A DNA stretch of 60,000 bases, taken from NCBI GenBank assembly GCA_030704615.1, contig CM060732.1:16308001-16368000 (forward strand). Reading direction: 5' to 3'. How positions within the stretch are numbered: position 1 is the stretch's first letter; each line of letters begins with the position of its first letter. Positions 1 through 11,076 of this stretch are shown in pieces. Made by a program: the position numbers and the translations under genes. The notes under the pieces are model-generated. The model had not been told where the DNA came from and ran no database searches. It saw only the letters and a list, made by a program, of their open reading frames with translations. The DNA is from Takakia lepidozioides (Eukaryota; Streptophyta; Takakiopsida; Takakiales; Takakiaceae).

Positions 1-591
1 CAAGGGTCCCTTAACCATGCATGCTGGTGGAAGCCAGAAGTTCTCCATACCCTTGGGCAAGAACCAACAGTAAAGTTTGATATGTTGTCTTCAAAGTCTG
101 TAGGGATATGAAAATTGTTGTCTTCTTCTCATGGGCTTTCAAAAGAGAATTTTGTCTACGCTACTGCGCCATTTAAAATGTGATGCATTTATCAATGACT
201 TATCAATGACACAAACATACCACTATGCTTTCGGCAGCTCAGTCCTTGAGAGTATTTGACGGTTTTACGCGTGTTAAGAAAATCTTGACTCTTTTGCAGG
301 GGAAGAGGATACAGCGGTTGTCAAAATCTGGAATTTAAGGCCTTCTTTGATTTGGACAGGTGGCACATGGAGCCCTTGGGCACATTCCTCAGGGGAGGAG
401 GTAGGGAGTTCTTTATTACTGAGATACTTTGTGTTTAACAGTCTTTGAACCTTTTCACAGTAGTCCTGTGTCCAGTATGCCCACTAACCAATACTCTAAA
501 TGTGACTGGTATTTTTCTCCAATGTTCTCAATTTGAGACGTATGCATCACACTCATCTTCTGCTCAAGTCTCCCAAAAAATTCTCTAGCAG

Positions 592-996
592 GATGAGCAT
601 ACTGCAAAACAGCAGAAGGTGGGGATCAGGAGCAGCACGGGCAAGAAGGAGAAGCACACAAAGAAAAAGAAGCTTATGGAACTCAGTGATGACGCCCCTG
701 AGGTTTTGCCTCCAAGAACAACCCGACAGATGGGATCAGGTAGCAAGAAGGCAGGGGAAGGGGTAAGTCCAACCAGTGGACGTGATGACCTGAGGAGCGG
801 GGGTGGGTCCAATAGTAAGCTGGAAAATGTTGGGAAATTACCCTCACTTCAGAACTCTCCAGCAACTCCTAAGAAGCTGGTGTTCGAGGCCAGCAGAGTA
901 ATTACGTCAGCCAAAATTACAAAGACCAGGCAACAACGTAGAGCAGAGAATGATGTGCGCCGGCGATCCGGGAGGCCATTACAGCCATCTTCCAAG
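592..996 (+). CDS. Possible host-gene exon, lysine-rich, unidentified
   Basis: An open stretch of exactly 135 codons lies between a good acceptor (TCTCTAGCAG ending at 591) and a good donor (AAG|GTACAC after 996). The product is basic and low in hydrophobic residues, with a KKEKHTKKKK cluster near its start and an RRRSGRPLQPSS segment near its end, which suggests a nuclear or chromatin-associated protein. I do not recognise the family. A second possible exon lies upstream, between the acceptor CTTTTGCAG ending at 299 and the donor near 400; it is open in two frames, so its frame is undecided. The rest of the gene is not visible. It could also be chance open sequence. Confidence 0.33.
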
Positions 997-999
997 GTA

Positions 1000-2389
1000 C
1001 ACTTCTGTATGTCAGATTACAAAAGTGCATGTAATGTGTAGTTTGTAGATACACCGCTGGGTAAGGGAGTCAGTTGACATCAAAATATTACATTCACTGT
1101 ATCCAATCTCCTGTCAGCATTAGATCTAATCTGCGAGTCAAATTCATGTAGTTGACCTGACTGTCCTACTTAGGAGTACTCAAAAGCATGTCCAGGAGCA
1201 GAGGTGCTTCACAGGATCCGTCACCGCCAACCAACCAACCAATAGGTTAGCGATCCCTCTGGAACCCAGACTGCGAGCACATAATGTGTGCATAATGTAT
1301 GTAAGGCGAATTAAAGGGTTGATGATGAGCTCTGTTTCACCTATCTGTCTTCCTCCCTTCATGTATCACACAGGGTACTGTAACAGGGTTGTCAAACTCT
1401 GGCCAGGTGTAATATTGTGCAATGGAATTCCAGTTCTTTTAATTTAGTTTATTACTTGACAGTTGATTGAAGGTGTTGATTTCTAAGAGTGGATTCAGGC
1501 CCGTGCAAATTAAAGTCCTAAAGTTGCTGAGAAACATGGTTGAGTGCCATGTATGGTCACCCAGTGGTCTGGTGAATTGGTTGTCTGACATGCCTACATG
1601 CTCTTGGTGGTTGCAGGTGTTGGAAGGGATTTGAGAACATGCTCCATAGCGATGAGAACAACTGTGTTGCTGTGCACGCAACTTCTGCCTCCAATGGGGG
1701 GTTTTCTCCTGTTGACATAGTCTCATCTTGGCACATTCTTTGTGACCGCAAAGCTGGTGATCACAGAGGCCATCATAGCCATCTTCCCAGTTCACCGCGG
1801 AAAGTATGACTAGGGCTGTGGCTGTTTGGTTGGAAGCCTGAAATACCTTCTGGGGATGAAGGGAGAGTTGAGGGCTAATTGTATGGGATTAGGTGAACCT
1901 TAACATTGTAAGATATTGGTTCCATGTGTCTGAGATTGTTTTGATTGTTTTGGGCCTAATCATTGAAGTTGTTTTGTTGTTTTGAGCTAAGTATCAAATC
2001 TGCATCTGCATGTTTTAGTTAATGGCAAGGTCGTCTCTGAGCCGCTCAGAAATTGAGCTTACGCTGGCTTGGGCTGATTAGTGAAATCATTCAGTGAATC
2101 CTTAGCTGGCCTCCTTGGAGGTGGAATTGTGCCAGGCATGCTGGACAGAGTTATATGAGTAAACGGGGCCCCTCTTCCTACTCTCTGTGCATGTTGATGC
2201 ATGTTGATGTTGATGAACTTCATGCATTCAGTTGATCGAATGAGTAGTCTCTCCCGGCCAAATTTGGATGATCCTGGCATATTTGGATGAGCGTTGATAA
2301 CTATATCCAAAAGAGTAAGGATACTTGGCGCAACTTGTAAAAGACTACTTTTTGCCACACCAAGAACCTCAAATAAATTTCTAGTTCAT
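1000..2389. other. No supportable gene
   Basis: This 1.4-kb stretch has only short ORFs on both strands with no recognisable motif and no clear repeat structure. It may be intron or flank of the candidate exon upstream. Confidence 0.5.
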
Positions 2390-3880
2390 TTCTAGCTGGC
2401 CGCATCTTTCTTATTGCTGGTCGGGCGTTAGTGGTTAACCAGGTTCGGTTTGGTTCATGGCTTCAGTCTGGTCTCCAGCCATTATCCAACACATCAAAGC
2501 ACTCGTTCAAAATTTACTTTGGGGGGCGACTATTGCCTCTCCCAATCGCAGGGCACTGGTCAGCTGGTCTCAAATCACTCAGAAGAAGAAGCATGGGGGT
2601 CTAGGGATCATTGACCCCTTCTGTCAGATTATTGCTCTGCTCAATGGGTTCCGAGTACTTCATAGCATCTCTCCTCTCCTTGGAGTCTCCTGGTCAGGAA
2701 CCACATAGTTATGTCCTCCCCGATCACTGGTAATTGGCCCCCCTCTCTCCGCTGGATTGTGCAAGGCAATAGATCAGCCAGAGCTAAACCTCTGGGCTCC
2801 AAAGCTTGGCAATCCGTCTGGGCTGCCTGGACCCGCATTAGATCCCTGCTCTCTCAATGCTCTCCCAGGTTTATGGAAGAGACGGCTCGGCAACCCCCTG
2901 TTTGCAAACTATAATTCTGACTCTGAATCTCTTCTCAATTGCTCCAGGCTTTGGGCCTCCTGGGAGCAGGGGGGTATCTCGCACTTCTCTCATATGTGGG
3001 AGAATGGTGGTTTTCTTCCTCCCCATATTGTTACTACTAACCTATCCTCTCGGAGGGCGCTTGCATGGGACATCATCTCGAATGAGATCCCCCCTTTATG
3101 GGTCTCATTGTGTTCACCTCATGCCAACCAGCGTGCTTTACACTCCTAGCTCGAAGGCAATGGTGTCTCCTCTCCGTATGCTCTCTGGTTCTTTGGTTCA
3201 TGGGTGGAGATTCGCCGTGGACAGCGTGGGCACTTTGCTCTCTCCTTCTCCCTCCTCTGCTACTGAGTCTGATCTATTTTCTATCAAGGTTTACTGTATG
3301 GAATCTAGAAAATGTGACCCTGCTCCTCCCATTAACATTCTTCACTATGCTGCATCTTTCTCTTGGTTCCTTTCTGCTCCATTACAGTTGCTTCAATTTG
3401 ATCCAGGAGAATGGCAGTGGATTGCGAAGAATTATCTTCGCTTACATGGTGAAGTTAGGGTATTCCTTGCCTAGACCTCCTATCATTCTCAATGCTAAGT
3501 GGCGTTCTAAGTGGAGACACTTGCTAGACACCCCTTTGGATTGGATCCCCATTTTGAGATATGTCTGGAAGAAGGATAGGTCTGCTCATTATGGAAACTG
3601 GCTAATCGTATTTTCCCTGTCTTATCTTTAGTCTTTGTTTCGCCATGCCTTGTGTGTCACTCTCAATGCCAGGAAACTATTGCATTGTCTGGTGGATTGT
3701 CCATTTGCTGCCTATATTTGGTGGATTGTCTGTAAGCTGTTTGAGATATGGAGGCCGAATTCACTACAACAGATTGCTACTTTTACGTCTCTGTGTTATG
3801 ACTGCAAATGCAGTTATGGAAGCCATTTACGACTTCCTGACTCTGAAGAAGTAGAAGCTTCATGGTTTTAGTCCTGGTTA
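2390..3880 (+). mobile_element. LINE (non-LTR retrotransposon) 3' fragment: RT C-terminus and zf-RVT
   Basis: Broken frames read as the C-terminal part of a plant LINE ORF2 protein. The sequence begins with an LAGR...NQV stretch (about 2395-2440), then a segment with LLWG and KKKHGGLGIIDP (about 2490-2625) typical of the region just after the RT palm. It continues through several frameshifts to a zf-RVT-like block (HCLVDCPFAAYIWW, about 3675-3730). The RT catalytic motif and the endonuclease are absent, so this is a 5'-truncated, non-functional copy. No poly-A tail is obvious, but the downstream sequence is T-rich. Confidence 0.8.
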
Positions 3881-3940
3881 ACTAGAATTACCTACTTCTA
3901 GTAACTAAGACATTTTGGATATTTATATTTGTATTTTGTG

Positions 3941-4225
3941 TGTTGGGACTTCATTTGGTCTCACATGCCAAGTGAGGGTCAAACCTCACTTGGGACATGG
4001 GGATGGGTTTTCCCCTTGTGAGTGTTGAGGAGGGCTCATCTTCTTGTAGTTGAGCATCTATGAGCCTCTCTCACCTCCATAGCTCTAGGTATTGAGAGGG
4101 AGTGTGTTGAGGGCTTTGTAGGGTGGATTCCCTTAGCAAGGGTGCCCTTGGCTTGACTTGGTTTATGTGATTGAGTGGATTCAAGAGTGGAGTGTTTCCA
4201 TTGTGTTCACTTTCATTATCACTAC
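3941..4225 (+). repeat. LTR-like relic related to the G2 family LTR
   Basis: This stretch shares, in the same order and spacing, several blocks with the second half of the G2 LTR (about 45798-46057): GGCTCATCTT with a nearby GTTGAGC, GTGGATTCCC, and CTTGGCTTGACTT. It ends in a similar TTTCATTATCA. I read it as the 3' part of a diverged LTR, probably the 5' LTR of the element whose Gag lies at 6686-7244. The match was made by eye. Confidence 0.5.
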
Positions 4226-5640
4226 AAGAAGATGACCTTATGCTTGTGAGTGCGGAGTGTAAGGATTAGTTTAGCTCTTGTGTTGGTGTACACCAAGGAG
4301 TGAAAGAGCTAGGAAAAGCTCAAATATCTCACAAGGCTTGCAAGGTATTGCAGGGAAAGGTGCTTGGTGAAGTTGTATGCACCAAGGAATATGAGAGCTA
4401 GGAGAATTTAGCTCTTCACAAGGTTTGCAAAGGTTGCAAGAAAAGGTACTTGTGGTGTTACACCAAAGTGTTGGGGAGCTCAAGAAGGAGCTTGTTTGCT
4501 ACAAGGATTGCAAGAGGGAAGTCTTGTGTGTGTAGAAGCATGGATTCTAGGGTTTGAGAATATTTTCAATGCATTATGGAGTCAATGGTGTATGCCATGG
4601 TATGTGGAAAGCAACTAAAGGATTGTTAGTACTCATTTCACTATCAATCTAGGGTTAAGCAAGCTCAAGTGTGGATGTTGTGGAAGAGAAGCCAAGAAGC
4701 TACATAGGCTTGGGCTTGAAGACAACAATGGCAAGCACTTGGAGAGCATTAGGAAGCTCAAGAGGTTTGAAGGGAAGCATGTGAAGAAGTCTTCCAATCA
4801 GGGTGGTGTAAAGCCAAGTTTAGGGCATTGGAGGGGCTTGGAGAACAACTTGTGGAAAGTCCTTAAAGAAAAGAGATTGTGGCTCAAGGCATGCATAGCA
4901 ACTTCAACCATACATTAGCATGTGACAAGACAAGGAAGGTGAAGGTGAAGCTCATGTATTCATTCCCTTTTGGCTTAAGTTTTGTGGTGGATGGTTGATC
5001 AAGCAAGTGATGCTTATGTGGAGCATGCTTCCCAAGTGTGGCTTCCAATTTCAAGCTTGAGGAGAACTAGAAGGTGAAGGGAGCAAGTTGATTCCCTTGT
5101 GTATGATATGATGCATGTGTGAAGCATGCTTTTGGCTTTGAGCTTTGCAATTGAGAGGAGTGGCTCTTGAGCTAGCAAGTGAAGGGAGCTTGAATGACCA
5201 AGGCTTGAGAGGAGACAAGGCTTGGTGGCTTGCCAAAGGAGGTACAAGCTTGATTTTGAGTTCCAATGAGAAATTGAGCTTGTTGTGTGGCCAATGCATT
5301 GCTAGTTGAGTTGGAGACAAACTTGAGTAGCTTAAGGTGAAGAAGATCAAGGGAATTTGCCTTGGTACCCCATAGAATTCATGGATGCTTGAGGGGATTA
5401 AGCATAGAGCCCCAAGGAGCACAAACCCTAGCTTGGTAAGGCTAAACCTCAAGGAAATAGAGGGGGAAGTGGCTAAAACTTAGGGGGAAATGGCTAAACC
5501 CTAAGGGGAAATGAACTACTCTATGAGGGGGAAATGGCTATTGCCAGGGGGAAATGGCTATTCCTAAGGAGAATACAAAGGAAATACAAGGGGAATACGT
5601 ATAGGCCCAGGAGAATATTGGGGGAATACTATGGCATATT
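4226..5640 (+). other. Purine-rich leader, no gene
   Basis: A purine-rich plus strand with many AAGGCTTGCAAG-like words and no convincing coding frame. Around 5455-5575 a short motif AGGGGGAAATGGCTA recurs about four times. By position it could be the untranslated leader of the retroelement starting at the LTR-like relic. Confidence 0.4.
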
Positions 5641-5689
5641 CTTAGGGAACTTGGGAACACATTGGGACGCATTGGGAACATGGTGACAT

Positions 5690-5905
5690 AGGAAGAGTCC
5701 TTGGAGGACTGTTTGGGGTCCTTGGAGGACTGTTTGGAGGACCATTGGGAGTCCTTGGAGGACCATTCGGAGGACCATTGGGAATCCTTGGAGGACTGTT
5801 TGGAGGACCATTGGGAGTCCTTGGAGGACTATTTGGAGTCCTTGGAGGACCATTTGGAGTTCTTTGGAGGAATATTTGGGGTCCTTGGAGGCCAATATTT
5901 GGCGA
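5690..5905. repeat. Minisatellite of GTCCTTGGAGGAC / CATTTGGAGGAC words
   Basis: Tandem and interleaved copies of a 13-15 bp unit (GGAGTCCTTGGAGGACC, GGAGGACCATTGG) fill about 200 bp. Long open frames on both strands here (glycine/leucine- or valine/leucine-rich) are produced by the repeat and are not taken as genes. Confidence 0.8.
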
Positions 5906-6685
5906 GCTTGAGGAGTCTTTGGCGACTTGTGTGAGGGACTATTTGGGGTCCTCGAGGGCTAAGTTTTGGCAGGCTCTTGGGGCCTTGGTATACTGTTTTG
6001 GAGTCCCATTGTGCAAGGATTGGGAGCCTTAGTGAGATTGTTTGAGAGACATATTCTTGAGGGCTCCTGGAGAGTTATTTGAGAGACCCTTGAAAGGTAG
6101 TCTTGTCTATTGTTCAAGCAAGGGAGTGTGGAGATAGGGTAGTGGGATGAGGGCATGCTGGGATTAGGAATTGATTTAGTCTCTCTTCCTTGTAATCTTT
6201 CACCCTCTCTGTAGGCCAAAACCTTTCCGTAGGTAGAGGCAAGAGTCAGTCCGAGTTTGGGCTGGGATGTCATTGCAGGGAGCAACACTGTGGAGTGTTT
6301 TTGGTGTGGGGGAGTTGTTGTCTTGATTTTCTTGTGTTTTGATCTCATCCACACCTGCATGCTTGACTGTGCGCCATGTTAGCTTTGTGTGGGCGTTTGT
6401 TTTCATAGGAGGTTGGTCCGGATTTGATCACCGGTCAATCCTAGAGCGTGCTGTCGGTGGTGAGGCTGGGGTGATGACCAGTCAGACCATCATTATTTCT
6501 CTTATGGCGAGACTGGGTTGATGACCAACAGACCATAGGAGTGCTTGCGGTGGATGCAGGTGCAGGTTTATGTTACGAACCTAGTAGTCTAAGCCATAAG
6601 CCGCAACAGGTTCTCTACCCGGTTACCTTGTGGAAAGGGAGATTAGAGACAGGTTTACAACAGGTGTGGTTGTGAGTTTTCAAAG

Positions 6686-7244
6686 GTGCCACCAGTTGCT
6701 GAGGAGAGTGCTGGTACGAGCACCAGCGATACTAGTGGGTATACAAGACGAGATGTGCGGTTTAGACCACCTTCACCTTCAGTGTCTTCTGAGGAAGGTT
6801 CAGACTCAGAGTTAGGAAGATTCTCGCCGAGGGTGCAAGCCATTTCCGTGCCATTGTTGTGGGATACGATGGAGGAAATGTATGGAGCTACCAAGGGGCC
6901 ACGTCGGTACTCTGGAGCTGTGGGCACCATCGAGCTTGATGATTTCATACATGAGTTTGATAGTTGGTGTGATTTGCAGCAGATGCGCAATCCACAACTG
7001 TTTATGCCTTTTTATGGCGTGGAAGTGGCTGTTTCAGCACCTTGAGGGGCCGCCCATGGATGACTACCATGAGTTTAGGCGGGGACATGAGGTGGAGATT
7101 GAGGAATGGTGGGTGTATTGGTCACCTGACTATATTTCCATCACTAGAGGCAGAAGGGCAGTGGTGACACCGGCAGCTACACCGGCAGCTTTTGCAAGTA
7201 GTAACTTTGCAACCGTCTGGCAATTCCAAGAACCTCTGAAATAA
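6686..7244 (+). pseudogene. Retrotransposon Gag fragment, frameshifted
   Basis: A Ser/Thr/Glu-rich N-terminal part leads into a helical Gag-like domain with FIHEFDSWCDLQQMRN (about 6945-6995). After a frameshift near 7015 it continues with LFQHLEGPPMDDYHEFRR and EIEEWWVYWSPDYISI (about 7033-7145). Regularly spaced aromatic and acidic residues, with W-containing capsid-like motifs, fit a gypsy Gag/capsid. No zinc knuckle is seen before the stop at 7244. It may belong to a G2-type element beginning at the LTR relic near 3.9 kb. Confidence 0.55.
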
Positions 7245-7249
7245 ATTGT

Positions 7250-7386
7250 TTGGACAATCTTTCTTTCTCAGTTCCTCAGGGAATTTGATTCACATCAAAT
7301 TCTTTAATTCTCCATCCACCCTGATCCCACCAGATGCCTGTCACATCTTGTTGTTCTTGACTCAGTTCTCCAGTATGGTCGCCAAA
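7250..7386 (-). mobile_element. 5' end of a minus-strand LTR element (PBS and short leader)
   Basis: Read on the minus strand, the bases just after the 966-bp LTR are TTTGGCGACCATACTGG, which resemble a TGGCGACC-type primer-binding site. This suggests that the LTR at 7387-8352 is the 5' LTR of an element running leftward that was cut off near 7250 by the Gag-bearing element. The identity of the primer tRNA cannot be settled by eye. Confidence 0.4.
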
Positions 7387-8352
7387 TGTCGAGCGGCTTT
7401 TACTCACCCATCCTTTCGCTATCCGAGGTGGGAACTCCAAGATAGAAGAGTTGGAAATCTCTAAGCACTCAACCCGCTCAGAACAATCAGTCATAACCTA
7501 CAGCTAGTGTATCATGGGGGTGTTTCCTATTTGTATTCCTTCTCGCATTCATGTTAGCAAGTTACCTTACTGTCTGTAATTAAGTATCAGATTGCTTCAG
7601 CAATCTACCAGGTTCCATCCACTCATCCATTCACTCCACAGCGTCACTTAGGTCGCTCTACACAGTGTGAGTATGAAGTATGTATCAGATTAATATCTAT
7701 CAAGTATCAGGCCGAAGCCATGGTGTCTCTAATCTGCTCTACAGTATAACTTTACAGCTTGCATTCATCAAGCATCAACAGATCGTGTCTCCTCCTCCAC
7801 TGTGCACTCCATCCTCTGCTCAAGATCGTCCTTCCCTCCCTGATGACCAAGTCGTGATCCAAGAAGTGTCCCCCTCTGTTGCTACTCTGCCTATTCTACC
7901 TGCAAGCTCTTCTAACCGCCTAACTAACTAACTGTCATTCAAGACAGAATGCACGTCCCCTTCACAGATGTCGTTCCCACAGAGTCCTTCCCCCAATAAT
8001 AATTGTTCCCTGTGAATGTTGTGATGGGTTGTGCCAAACTGTGTCGGGCTGTGACTATGCCGAGCTGTGACTGGCTGTGTCGGGCTGTGACTGGCTGTGT
8101 GAAGCTGTGTCGGGCTGTGATAGATTGTGATCGACTGTGTAAGGCTGTGACAAGTTGTGTTAGGCTGTGTAAGGCTGTGTCAGGCTGTGTCAAGCTGTGT
8201 CTAACTGTGTAAGGCTGTGACTGACTGTGTAAGCTTGACTACCACCCCTAAGGCCTCTGTTGGTCTAAGTCTACCATCCGTAAGTCTGCGCAAAATTAAG
8301 GGTACCCCACAGAACCCGTAAAACTGTCTAAGTCCCAGACAGCCCTCTAACA
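7387..8352 (-). repeat. LTR, copy 1 of the 17.3-kb LTR family
   Basis: A 966-bp sequence that matches 17347-18263 along its whole length by eye, beginning TGTCGAGC on the plus strand and ending CTCTAACA, so it is bounded by TG...CA in either direction. The minus-strand orientation is inferred from copy 2, where a polypurine tract precedes TGTTAGAG. Immediate flanks (CCAAA and GATAC) do not form a target-site duplication. It contains the GGCTGTG minisatellite. Confidence 0.75.
8025..8238. repeat. GGCTGTG minisatellite inside the LTR
   Basis: About twenty degenerate copies of a 10-11 bp unit of the type GGCTGTGTCAG / GGCTGTGACTG. The same array occurs at the equivalent position in LTR copy 2 and in shorter form near 22.6 kb. 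Confidence 0.85.
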
Positions 8353-8971
8353 GATACGCAAGCACTGGTGTGCCACTGTTTGAAGTACCCACTCTGAGGG
8401 AAGGGACATCCAAGCAGAAAGTCAGATTCCGGCTTTTTCCAGGGGTTAATCAGATTGAGGTTGACAAGAGGGAAAATGAGATTACAATGGGTACAGGGCA
8501 GATAGCCACTGTTGAGGACAAAAAAGAGAGAACACGCCATGAAAGGTCGGGCCAGAGCCCAATCACTGTTGAGAGCAAAAAAAAGAGCTTAGGTCATGTA
8601 GTACGGGATCAAAGCCATATCACAGTGAGAGAAAAACAACCATGGAGTGCATGGGTACTCACAATATAGTGAGGGCTCTGATTTGCATCATAACGCTGGT
8701 CATATGGATTAAAGAAAAATTTGTACAAACGATACAGACCATAGCTGCCAATGAGAGATCTCACAGGAGCATTGAGAGAACAGTAAGAGCAACATTTGCG
8801 TTGATCAAAGGTTGGGGAAAGGCTGTCAAGAGGCTACACTACAAAGGAGGCAGACTCTGGAGGGTGTACTTTCCAGTCAAAAGTCATGAGTTACAGGCTC
8901 AATCGCAAGAAGAAGTACAGGTGCGATACGTAACTGCACAGCAAGGATTGCCAAGGGAGCTCAGCTAAGAA

Positions 8972-9865
8972 GTGCTGGAACTTGAGCAAGGGGAGAAGTG
9001 CGCACGCACAAGGGAGGCAGTGAGCCAAAACAGTGATGTTGTGAGGGAAGTCACTGCACATCACAAGGCAAATCAAGGCAATGAGGTTACTAAGGAAGCA
9101 TGGGATTTGCCAGGCTGGGACCAGCCGGACAATGTCACATTGCATGAAGGGATCACTGATGTCACTAGCAAGGGAAGGATGTATAGTAGAACAAAAAGCA
9201 GAAGCAAGAAGGGGCTTATCTTTTCTGAGCTGCTGGAGGAACAGTTGAGTGTGCTGCAGGGAGGCAGGCCACACCCACATAATCAGCAATGGGAGCTGCA
9301 ATTCCCAATGGATGAGGATGGGAAATGTTCAACATACGTCACTGAGATAACAACAAAGGTGGTATGCACTGAAGCAGTGACCATTAACTGCTTGGACACA
9401 ATGCCAATGGATGAAGAAGAAGAGCCTTGTGTAGAAGGCAAGATCTGTCAAGGTGACTGCTATGGTGAAGAATTGGCAGGAACCCCGCATATACTATGTC
9501 ATGGAGCAAGTATCAAAGAAGGGCAGAATGTGCATGATGACTGGTTTCACCGAGCTCTGACTGACTCACACAAAAAAAAAAGGAGTCAGTCACTCACCAT
9601 AGAGCTAGATGCAACAGAGGAGGGATCCCTTGATGAGTGCTCATTTGAAGATGAGCCTTGGGATCCGTACACAATGGAGTTGACAAGCCTGCAAGGCCAA
9701 GAGGCAGTGTCTGATCAAGAACAAGTGCAGGAGTTTGATACACCCGGCGTGCGACAAAAAAAGAAAGAAAGCAGATTGGGTAAACTCAGCTTTGGTGAAG
9801 ACTCACCATATAAGCTCAATATTTTTGCATGGAGGGCATACCAGGTCATCAATGAAGGCAGATAA
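8972..9865 (+). CDS. Unidentified acidic 297-aa ORF in element 3
   Basis: The longest open frame in the 5' half of the decayed element at 8.35-12.45 kb. It is acidic, with Glu/Asp-rich patches (MDEEEEP about one-half of the way along) and a lysine run near residue 215. I recognise no Gag, protease or RT motif. Shorter open frames upstream (8370-8669, 8642-8968), overlapping downstream (9735-10439) and beyond (10546-10842) have the same polar composition and are probably pieces of one broken ORF. It lies where Gag or RT would be expected relative to the integrase at 11.1 kb. Confidence 0.4.
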   Translation: MLELEQGEKCARTREAVSQNSDVVREVTAHHKANQGNEVTKEAWDLPGWDQPDNVTLHEGITDVTSKGRMYSRTKSRSKKGLIFSELLEEQLSVLQGGRPHPHNQQWELQFPMDEDGKCSTYVTEITTKVVCTEAVTINCLDTMPMDEEEEPCVEGKICQGDCYGEELAGTPHILCHGASIKEGQNVHDDWFHRALTDSHKKKRSQSLTIELDATEEGSLDECSFEDEPWDPYTMELTSLQGQEAVSDQEQVQEFDTPGVRQKKKESRLGKLSFGEDSPYKLNIFAWRAYQVINEGR

Positions 9866-10439
9866 TGCCAAGCAGAAGGACAGGGGTGACCCACAGGAGT
9901 TAAAACTGGGAATGCAGCAAGTAAGAATCAAAGAAGAAGAAAATACAGAGTCTCACCTGGCTGGTGCTGAAAGGAGTGAGTGGAAAGAAAATCAGAGGGA
10001 TGGAATGGAAGCAGCAGCATGGGCGTCTCTGATGAATCGACAAACAAAGGTCAGGCCAAGCTTGATGGCACAAACCCAGAGTGAACACAATGGCTTTGTA
10101 AGGCCAAAGCCAGAAGGGCATATGCAAAACCCCAATGAGCATGCACAAGTGGTGGATGCCATGAGCAAATCAAAAGGCAACGAGGGAAGTAAAGGTGGAC
10201 AAGCTGCCAAAGAGAGGGCAGAAGTGATGAAGGATGCGGCAACTGCTGCCATTGGGCAAGGCTCTGATACGGGCAGAAAGGAAAACCCAGGCCCTGCCAG
10301 GGTTCATCTTGCGGAAGAACGAGCTGCTGACAGCAGCAACATGGAGGCAGGGTGGATAGAGGTTGATTTTGACAAACCTGACTCCATCAAACAAGGCATC
10401 AGAAGGCCCAAACGAGGAACACTGCAAAATCTGCAATGA
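9735..10439 (+). CDS. Unidentified polar ORF, element 3
   Basis: A 234-aa frame, rich in Lys, Glu, Gln and Ala, that overlaps the end of the preceding ORF by 130 bp in another frame, as expected after a frameshift in one original reading frame. It shows no catalytic motif, signal peptide or membrane segment. Confidence 0.3.
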   Translation: MIHPACDKKRKKADWVNSALVKTHHISSIFLHGGHTRSSMKADNAKQKDRGDPQELKLGMQQVRIKEEENTESHLAGAERSEWKENQRDGMEAAAWASLMNRQTKVRPSLMAQTQSEHNGFVRPKPEGHMQNPNEHAQVVDAMSKSKGNEGSKGGQAAKERAEVMKDAATAAIGQGSDTGRKENPGPARVHLAEERAADSSNMEAGWIEVDFDKPDSIKQGIRRPKRGTLQNLQ

Positions 10440-11076
10440 CATGAGATACAGTCATCACACATTTACCCAACATGAATCTTGGTAATCTATCAGCAAAGAT
10501 GAGACACTCACAAAGGCAAAAGAGGGGGCAGTACCTCAAGCAAAAATGTATGGAGTGCCTTTTGCAGTGATCAATGAGTACGTGGAAGGAGGAGAAGCTT
10601 ACCCACTACCAAGCACGGAGTACATGATGCAGCCAACAGCACAAGCATCATGTCAGTTCACTGATAGTGAGCTGGAGGCACTGAATGAGCTGGATGAGAT
10701 ATACAACAAGTGGTCACACTCCAAGAAGACTGCAGCAGCACCCCACATTAACATGTTAACACGGGGAAGTGCGAAGAAGGCCAAAATAGGTGATGGGGGA
10801 TGCATATTCTGCAGAAATCCAACCAAGATATCAATGATTTAGGGCAAAAACATGAATTTGGTGAAGAAGAACATGTTGGCATGGACAACATCTGCAGCTC
10901 GGCAGGGTTTGAACGCCAACCAGAGATATTCATGGGAGTGAGTGATAGAGGCGAAGAAGAGGCCAAAACACAGAGCCTTGATGCATTCACTGAAGACTGG
11001 GCAGACAAACAGATAAGAGAAGACAGCTCGCAAAAAAACAGAGAGTGAGCTAAGTGAGAAAATTGAGCAGGAAAGA

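Noticed and set aside
300-399. WD40-like exon (frame reading VVKIWNL)
   Set aside because: A second frame of the same stretch is equally open, and no further WD repeats are visible nearby.
3098-3631. 177-codon hydrophobic ORF as a membrane protein
   Set aside because: It lies in the decayed LINE region; its hydrophobicity comes from a shifted frame of that sequence.
5629-6032. Valine/leucine- and glycine-rich open frames
   Set aside because: They are produced by the GTCCTTGGAGGAC minisatellite.
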